Shown here: piece after piece, positions 59,596-64,000 of the stretch
Numbering within the stretch: position 1 is the first letter of the stretch
How the letters are laid out: each line of letters starts with the position of its first letter
DNA from: Glaciecola sp. 33A
GTDB taxonomy: Bacteria > Pseudomonadota > Gammaproteobacteria > Enterobacterales > Alteromonadaceae
Assembly (NCBI RefSeq): GCF_002836745.1
Contig: NZ_PJAR01000042.1
Coordinates: 62,001-126,000 of the forward strand
DNA length: 64,000 nt
Direction: 5' to 3'
Notes under the pieces: model-generated
Databases searched by the model: none
What the model saw: the letters and a program-made list of their open reading frames with translations, nothing else
Told to the model about the DNA's origin: nothing
Made by a program: the position numbers and the translations under genes

Positions 59596-60939
59596 TTATG
59601 CAGGTTTCATGACACGGTTTATAGCCAATAAATCATCTTCGGTAAGCGTGCCGGCTGCTCGTTTAAGGTCGATAATTGCGGTGATGAAATTATAACGAGC
59701 GTCTGCTAAGTTGCGTCTGGCATCAAACAAGTTTCTGGTACTGTTAAGCACATCAACGATTGTTCTTGTTCCAACGTCAAAACCAGCTTCAGTGGCTTTC
59801 AACGCACTGTCAGCAGAAACAACGGATTGCTCTAGGGCGCGAATGGTAGAGACTGCTGCTTTTACGTCGTTAAAAGAGCTTCTTACGGAGCGAACGGTTT
59901 GACGATAAACCAGTTCAAGATTTTCACTAGCGATTACATAGCGACTGCGTGCTTGGTCAGTACTTGTGGTAACGCGGCCACCTTGGTAGATCGGAATATT
60001 CAAACTTAAAGCTAATGATTGACTATTTAGAGTCGGAAACTCGTTAGATGCTGCGCCTTGAATTTCCGTGGTTCGGTCAACTCTGCTCAGGGTAGCTGAT
60101 AGTCCTAGTGTCGGGTAATGACCAGCCTTAGCCGATGCAATATCCTCCATTGCGATATCTTTTGCGAAACGCTGTATTAGTAAATCATAATTATAGTCTT
60201 CAGCTAGTTTTAACCAATCATCAACTTTCGCTGGCGTTGGCTCAGTCGCTGAGAATAAATTTGTATCAAGTACCGAAATACCTTGGTGGTATTTACCGGT
60301 AATTTCTCGTAACTCTTCTAAACGCAATTCTAATTGGTTTTCAGCTCGGATTTGACGTGCAACCGTATTATCGAAGTTAGCTTGAGCCTCATGAACGTCA
60401 GTGATTGCTGTTAAACCTACCTCAAATCGCTGCTTGGTTTGTTCTAATTGACGTTCGATTGCGCGTAATTCAGCTTTAACGAATTCGACGTTGTCTTGCT
60501 CTCTCAACACAGCAAGATAAGTATTGGTGACGCGAACTATAAGTAACTGTAAAGCTGACGCTAAATTTGCATCACCCTGCTGTGCTACTTTTTCCGCTCT
60601 GTCCATACCTACCCAGTCGGCGTGGTCGTAGATAGACATGCCTAAGTCTAGACCCATTCTCAAAGTATCAGATTCAGACTCGATGGTACCGAAGCCGCTT
60701 GAAGTGGTAAAAACTTGATCACCAGAATTAAGAGAATAAGAAACTGAACCCGAAAGTTGTGGCAACAAGTTAGCTCTACTTAGCGCAACTCCACTGAATG
60801 CCAGTTCTTTATCAGCCTTTGCTCGATTAATAACGGGATCATTTTGTAGTGCAAGTTGATAAACTTCTGATAAATCATCCGCTAATACTGGTGCGGTGAG
60901 ACCAAAACCAATAAATAGTGACAGTAGGGTTTTCTTCAT
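59596..60939 (-). CDS. tolC: Outer-membrane efflux channel TolC
   Basis: 447 residues. Signal peptide ends PVLA before DDLSEVYQLALQNDP. Two structural repeats of long helices typical of TolC: YLAVLREQDNVEFVKAELRA and DVGTRTIVDVLNSTRNLFDARRNLADARYNFI. It forms the trimeric exit duct used by efflux pumps and type I exporters; it could serve the C39/HlyD exporter in this window. Divergent from nudF, the same arrangement as in E. coli. Confidence 0.94.
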   Translation of the reverse strand: MKKTLLSLFIGFGLTAPVLADDLSEVYQLALQNDPVINRAKADKELAFSGVALSRANLLPQLSGSVSYSLNSGDQVFTTSSGFGTIESESDTLRMGLDLGMSIYDHADWVGMDRAEKVAQQGDANLASALQLLIVRVTNTYLAVLREQDNVEFVKAELRAIERQLEQTKQRFEVGLTAITDVHEAQANFDNTVARQIRAENQLELRLEELREITGKYHQGISVLDTNLFSATEPTPAKVDDWLKLAEDYNYDLLIQRFAKDIAMEDIASAKAGHYPTLGLSATLSRVDRTTEIQGAASNEFPTLNSQSLALSLNIPIYQGGRVTTSTDQARSRYVIASENLELVYRQTVRSVRSSFNDVKAAVSTIRALEQSVVSADSALKATEAGFDVGTRTIVDVLNSTRNLFDARRNLADARYNFITAIIDLKRAAGTLTEDDLLAINRVMKPA

Positions 60940-61126
60940 AAAATGACCTTTAAAATAGTATTCTTTATATTGAGCTTTTCATTGTTGTTAAGTGTAAGAC
61001 ATTCATGTCTTTAAACATAATGAATGGTTGTTACATATTCCTACTAAGTGTAACAGAATGTGATTTTTATGCTGAAATTCGGTTACGCATCGTTTATTTT
61101 AGTTAAAAACGTCAAAGAGGATAATA

Positions 61127-61741
61127 ATGAAACAATTAAAGTATACTAATGATGATGTAAAAGTACTGACCGAGGAGACCGTTTTTAAAGGTTTTTTCGA
61201 AATGAAACGAGTTCAAGTTCAGCATAAATTATTTGATGGTAATTGGAGCCGAGTTTTATCTCGTGAAATGTTTGAACGAGGACATGCGGTCGCCGTTTTA
61301 CCTTATGATCCAAATACGCGGGAGTTTGTATTAATCGAACAATTTCGTTTAGGTGCGATGGCAACTTGCGACACACCGTGGTTGTATGAAGTGATTGCGG
61401 GGATGATTGAACCTAATGAAGACATTGATGAAGTCTGTCATCGTGAATCTTTTGAAGAGGCAGGCATTTTACTCACAGGCTTACAAAAAGTGCTGTCCTA
61501 TTTATCCAGTCCTGGTGGAACCACAGAACGTCTGCATATTTTCATGGCGAAAACAGATACAACCCTAGCAAAGGGCGTGCATGGTTTAGAATCTGAGTCA
61601 GAAGATATTATGGTTCACAGGGTGAAAGAATCAGACGCAAGAGAATGGTTGGATAATGGAAAGATTGACAATGCAGCAGCGATTATAGCCCTGCAATGGT
61701 TTTTTTTAAACAAGCAAAAATTACTAAAAAGTTGGAAATAG
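61127..61741 (+). CDS. nudF: ADP-ribose diphosphatase NudF
   Basis: 204 residues (E. coli 209). The Nudix box is complete apart from one hydrophobic position: GMIEPNEDIDEVCHRESFEE (about 104-123) then AGI. The N-terminal ERGHAVAVLPYDP and EQFRLGA are family motifs. It hydrolyses ADP-ribose to AMP and ribose 5-phosphate. Start after AAAGAGGATAATA. A REP-like AATAGGACACACCT overlaps its stop codon. Confidence 0.93.
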   Translation: MKQLKYTNDDVKVLTEETVFKGFFEMKRVQVQHKLFDGNWSRVLSREMFERGHAVAVLPYDPNTREFVLIEQFRLGAMATCDTPWLYEVIAGMIEPNEDIDEVCHRESFEEAGILLTGLQKVLSYLSSPGGTTERLHIFMAKTDTTLAKGVHGLESESEDIMVHRVKESDAREWLDNGKIDNAAAIIALQWFFLNKQKLLKSWK

Positions 61742-61750
61742 GACACACCT
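61737..61750 (+). repeat. REP-like core overlapping the nudF stop
   Basis: AATAGGACACACCT matches the arm of the REPIN-like element at 49.3 kb except for one missing A. An opposite copy GGTGTGTCTTTATT lies at 62981-62994. Confidence 0.65.
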
Positions 61751-61853
61751 GTTTGCTACTCTACTGAACGGTTTGAAGTTAAGACAGCATAAAACTTCAT
61801 TTATTTACAACATTTGCCGAAGCATTATTATGCATAAGATTGAGGAGTAACAA

Positions 61854-62282
61854 TTGAGAAAGAAGTATGTACCGCATTTACCCAGTATTCTTGCGACGTG
61901 TGAGAACAACTATGCTTGCGCTCTAAAACTTCTTCCTGACTGCGATTCGGAGAATCTTAGTTATGAATTTATGATTAATGATCAATTAAAATATAAAATA
62001 AAAATTTTAGATTCCGCTAGATACACAAGCACGATAATGATGTCCCAGATGGCAAACAATACCCCCAGTTTTTTAAGACCATCTATGGAAATTAGGTTGT
62101 ATCACGACGCGAAGGTTGCAGAAGTATTAAGTTGTCAGAAAGTATCTAAGTTACAGCCGACCTATGAATATCCTAATTTAAATATGCATTTGCGAAATGA
62201 AAAGCAAATGGTGAATGTGTTTTTGGCGGAGTGGTTACACTTCTGTTTAGAACAACGCAAACTGCAGATTATAATAAGTTAG
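61854..62282 (+). CDS. yqiB: DUF1249 protein YqiB
   Basis: 142 residues. The start is TTG, seven bases after GAGGAG, giving (M)RKKYVPHLPSILATCENNYACALKLLP, which aligns with the YqiB N-terminus. The central RPSMEIRLYHDAKVAEVLSCQ and the final NVFLAEWLHFCLEQ are typical of the family. Function unknown; it is a small cytosolic protein conserved next to nudF in gammaproteobacteria. yqiA follows after 18 bases. Confidence 0.87.
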   Translation: MRKKYVPHLPSILATCENNYACALKLLPDCDSENLSYEFMINDQLKYKIKILDSARYTSTIMMSQMANNTPSFLRPSMEIRLYHDAKVAEVLSCQKVSKLQPTYEYPNLNMHLRNEKQMVNVFLAEWLHFCLEQRKLQIIIS

Positions 62283-62300
62283 AAACACAATGGGAACCGA

Positions 62301-62915
62301 ATGGATCATATTATTTACTTACACGGATTTTTAAGCTCACCGAAATCCGAAAAAGCACGGTTAGTGTTGAAATACGTTGCTCATAATCATCCAAATATAC
62401 AACTACACATCCCCAAGTTACCCGGCAATTCTGCAAAAGCGGTTGAGATAGTCGAGCGACTCATATGTACTGTTTTGAGCAATAAAAGCATGAACAAAAA
62501 CATGAACAAAGACACACCTACTAATGGACTTCGATTTATTGGAAGTTCAATGGGTGGTTTCCTAGCTACGTATTGTGTTGAAACTTATGGTGGCAAAGCA
62601 GTGCTTGTTAATCCGGCAGTCGAGCCATTCAATCTGCTGACAGAGTATTTCGGGGAACACCTCAATCCTTATACTGGAGAAGTGTTTAGCATCGACCAAA
62701 GTAGCGTTGGTCAGTTACTTCAATTGAACAAAGTAATAAAGAGAAATGATCCTAACTATTTAGTTTATTTGCAGAAAGAAGACGAAACATTAGATTATCG
62801 GTTGGCAGAAAAAAAATATGGTACTGACTGCTGTATTATTGAAGAGGGAGGTAATCATTCGTTCACTGGCTTGCAAAACCATTTAAGGGACATTATTGGA
62901 TTCTTATCGCAGTAA
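62301..62915 (+). CDS. yqiA: YqiA-family esterase
   Basis: 204 residues, alpha/beta-hydrolase. LHGFLSSPKSEKA at the N-terminus, nucleophile serine in GSSMGGFLATY, LVNPAVEPFNLL, and catalytic His in EGGNHSF near the C-terminus. E. coli YqiA hydrolyses short acyl esters. An in-frame duplication (CATGAACAAA at 62489-62498 and 62501-62510) plus the GACACACC core gives a low-complexity MNKNMNKDTPTNG insert before the nucleophile strand. In E. coli cpdA stands between yqiB and yqiA; it is absent here. Confidence 0.9.
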   Translation: MDHIIYLHGFLSSPKSEKARLVLKYVAHNHPNIQLHIPKLPGNSAKAVEIVERLICTVLSNKSMNKNMNKDTPTNGLRFIGSSMGGFLATYCVETYGGKAVLVNPAVEPFNLLTEYFGEHLNPYTGEVFSIDQSSVGQLLQLNKVIKRNDPNYLVYLQKEDETLDYRLAEKKYGTDCCIIEEGGNHSFTGLQNHLRDIIGFLSQ

Positions 62916-62980
62916 TAGGATGTCTTTTATAGGTATGATAAGGGTTAACAGCTGCGATGTTTGCTTTTAGACTCAAAATA

Positions 62981-62994
62981 GGTGTGTCTTTATT
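62981..62994 (-). repeat. REP-like core upstream of parE
   Basis: GGTGTGTCTTTATT, one mismatch from the right arm of the 49.3-kb element, in opposite orientation to the copy at 61737-61750. Confidence 0.6.
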
Positions 62995-63101
62995 GGCCGT
63001 TCTTAATGCTAATAAAATTAGCTAAAACCTTCATTGCTCAAGAGCTTCAGCCTTGCTAATATCGTTGTTAATAAATTAAATAAAAACTTAAGCAAGAAAC
63101 T

Positions 63102-64000
63102 ATGTCAACACAATATAATTCTGATGCTATTGAAGTCTTAAATGGCTTGGATCCGGTTAAGCGCAGACCTGGAATGTACACTGATACGACTCGTCCGAAT
63201 CATTTAAGCCAAGAAGTTATCGATAACAGTGTTGATGAAGCGCTCGCCGGTCATGCGTCTTCTATAAAAGTGATATTGCACGAAGACCAGTCATTAGAAG
63301 TAACTGATGATGGTCGAGGCATGCCTGTTGATATTCACCCAGAAGAAAAAATTTCTGGTGTTGAATTAATCATGACCAAATTACATTCTGGCGCCAAGTT
63401 TTCTAATAAAAATTACGAATATTCAGGTGGTCTGCATGGTGTAGGTATATCTATTGTAAACGCATTATCTACGCGAGTGCTGGTCACTGTTCGTCGCGAC
63501 GGTAACGTTTATCAGATGACATTTGAAAACGGGGACAAAGTTGAAGAACTTTCAATTGTTGACACTTGCGGTAAACGTAATACTGGCACCAGCGTTCACT
63601 TTTGGCCTGACCCAAAGTATTTTGATTCCTCAAAGTTCTCTGTTAGTAAATTGCTTCACGTCCTGCGCGCCAAGGCTGTGTTATGCCCAGGCCTAAAAAT
63701 TCGCTTTGACGATAAGATTTCCAAGGAGACTACGGAATGGTACTACGAAGACGGGTTAAGAGATTATCTCTACCAGTCAGTAAAAGATTACATCACATTA
63801 CCAAATGATAGCCCCTTTATAGGGCAATTTGCAGGTAATGGAGAGGCTGCAGACTGGGCGGTAATGTGGCTACCTGAAGGTGGCGAAATGATGACAGAGA
63901 GTTACGTGAATCTTATTCCGACAGCCCAAGGCGGAACTCATGTAAATGGTCTTAGGCAAGGGCTTTTAGATTCGATGCGTGAATTTTGTGAGTTTCGTAA
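63102..64000 (+). CDS. parE: DNA topoisomerase IV subunit B, N-terminal part
   Basis: 299 codons are present, the frame stays open and runs off the right edge. GHKL ATPase motifs are intact: EVIDNSVDEALAG, DDGRGMPVDIHPEE and GGLHGVGISIVNALS. The opening NSDAIEVLNGLDPVKRRPGMY and the later PTAQGGTHVNGLR distinguish ParE from GyrB. With ParC it decatenates daughter chromosomes. It follows yqiA after 186 bases, the order seen in E. coli. Confidence 0.95.
   Translation, partial: MSTQYNSDAIEVLNGLDPVKRRPGMYTDTTRPNHLSQEVIDNSVDEALAGHASSIKVILHEDQSLEVTDDGRGMPVDIHPEEKISGVELIMTKLHSGAKFSNKNYEYSGGLHGVGISIVNALSTRVLVTVRRDGNVYQMTFENGDKVEELSIVDTCGKRNTGTSVHFWPDPKYFDSSKFSVSKLLHVLRAKAVLCPGLKIRFDDKISKETTEWYYEDGLRDYLYQSVKDYITLPNDSPFIGQFAGNGEAADWAVMWLPEGGEMMTESYVNLIPTAQGGTHVNGLRQGLLDSMREFCEFR

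Noticed and set aside
61370-61377. GACACACC inside nudF as another REP copy
   Set aside because: It encodes the family-conserved CDTPW region and lacks the AATAAG flank, so it is a chance match.

Overview
The window is a stretch of gammaproteobacterial chromosome, most likely from a marine member of the Alteromonadales (Alteromonas/Glaciecola/Paraglaciecola-like). This rests on gene order and protein sequence: moderately AT-rich DNA, the block ftsB-ispD-ispF-truD-surE-pcm-nlpD-rpoS, ispB divergent from rplU-rpmA-obgE, rpmE divergent from priA followed by ftsN-hslV-hslU, tolC divergent from nudF-yqiB-yqiA-parE, and an XrtA/PEP-CTERM-type PrsT lipoprotein. No rRNA, tRNA, CRISPR or prophage was seen.

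Layout. 1-4.4 kb: the 5' end of fadB, a lytic transglycosylase, prolidase and a small membrane protein. 4.4-8.4 kb: ispB, rplU, rpmA, obgE, folA. 8.3-17.2 kb: a long leftward housekeeping run (TIGR03545-like protein, ftsB, ispD, ispF, truD, surE, pcm, yqaA, nlpD, rpoS, small membrane protein), with several overlapping or near-touching genes. 17.6-29.5 kb: putA, a TRIC-family channel, an SH3/coiled-coil protein, a CYTH-CHAD triphosphatase, ahpC, ahpF, a short malic enzyme, rpmE. 29.8-41.5 kb: priA, ftsN, hslVU behind a textbook sigma-32 promoter, and the translocation pair tamA-tamB; tamA seems to start at a rare ATT codon.

41.6-53.7 kb is the most accessory part. A leftward three-gene operon encodes an HlyD-type adaptor, a C39-peptidase ABC exporter and a 74-residue LuxR-type DNA-binding protein. 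Upstream of it is a set of three matching 15-bp sites, two direct and one inverted. No double-glycine substrate peptide is visible nearby, so this is an orphan peptide-export system and the best candidate for something undescribed here. Next come a large beta-propeller/amidohydrolase, a REPIN-like palindromic element, a transglutaminase-like protein, cysG, and a 1.9-kb gene desert holding a decayed IS91-family transposase.

53.7-64 kb: the deaD RNA helicase, the prsT TPR lipoprotein, a voltage-gated cation channel, tolC, nudF, yqiB, yqiA and the 5' part of parE. A dispersed repeat with core GACACACC recurs in intergenic DNA and, in frame, inside tamB and yqiA.

Most genes are housekeeping: isoprenoid precursors (ispD, ispF, ispB), envelope assembly (tamAB, tolC, ftsB, ftsN, slt, nlpD), proteostasis (hslVU, pcm), redox defence (ahpCF) and stress control (rpoS). 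Start codons were moved from the longest ORF wherever ribosome-binding sites and family alignment favoured it.
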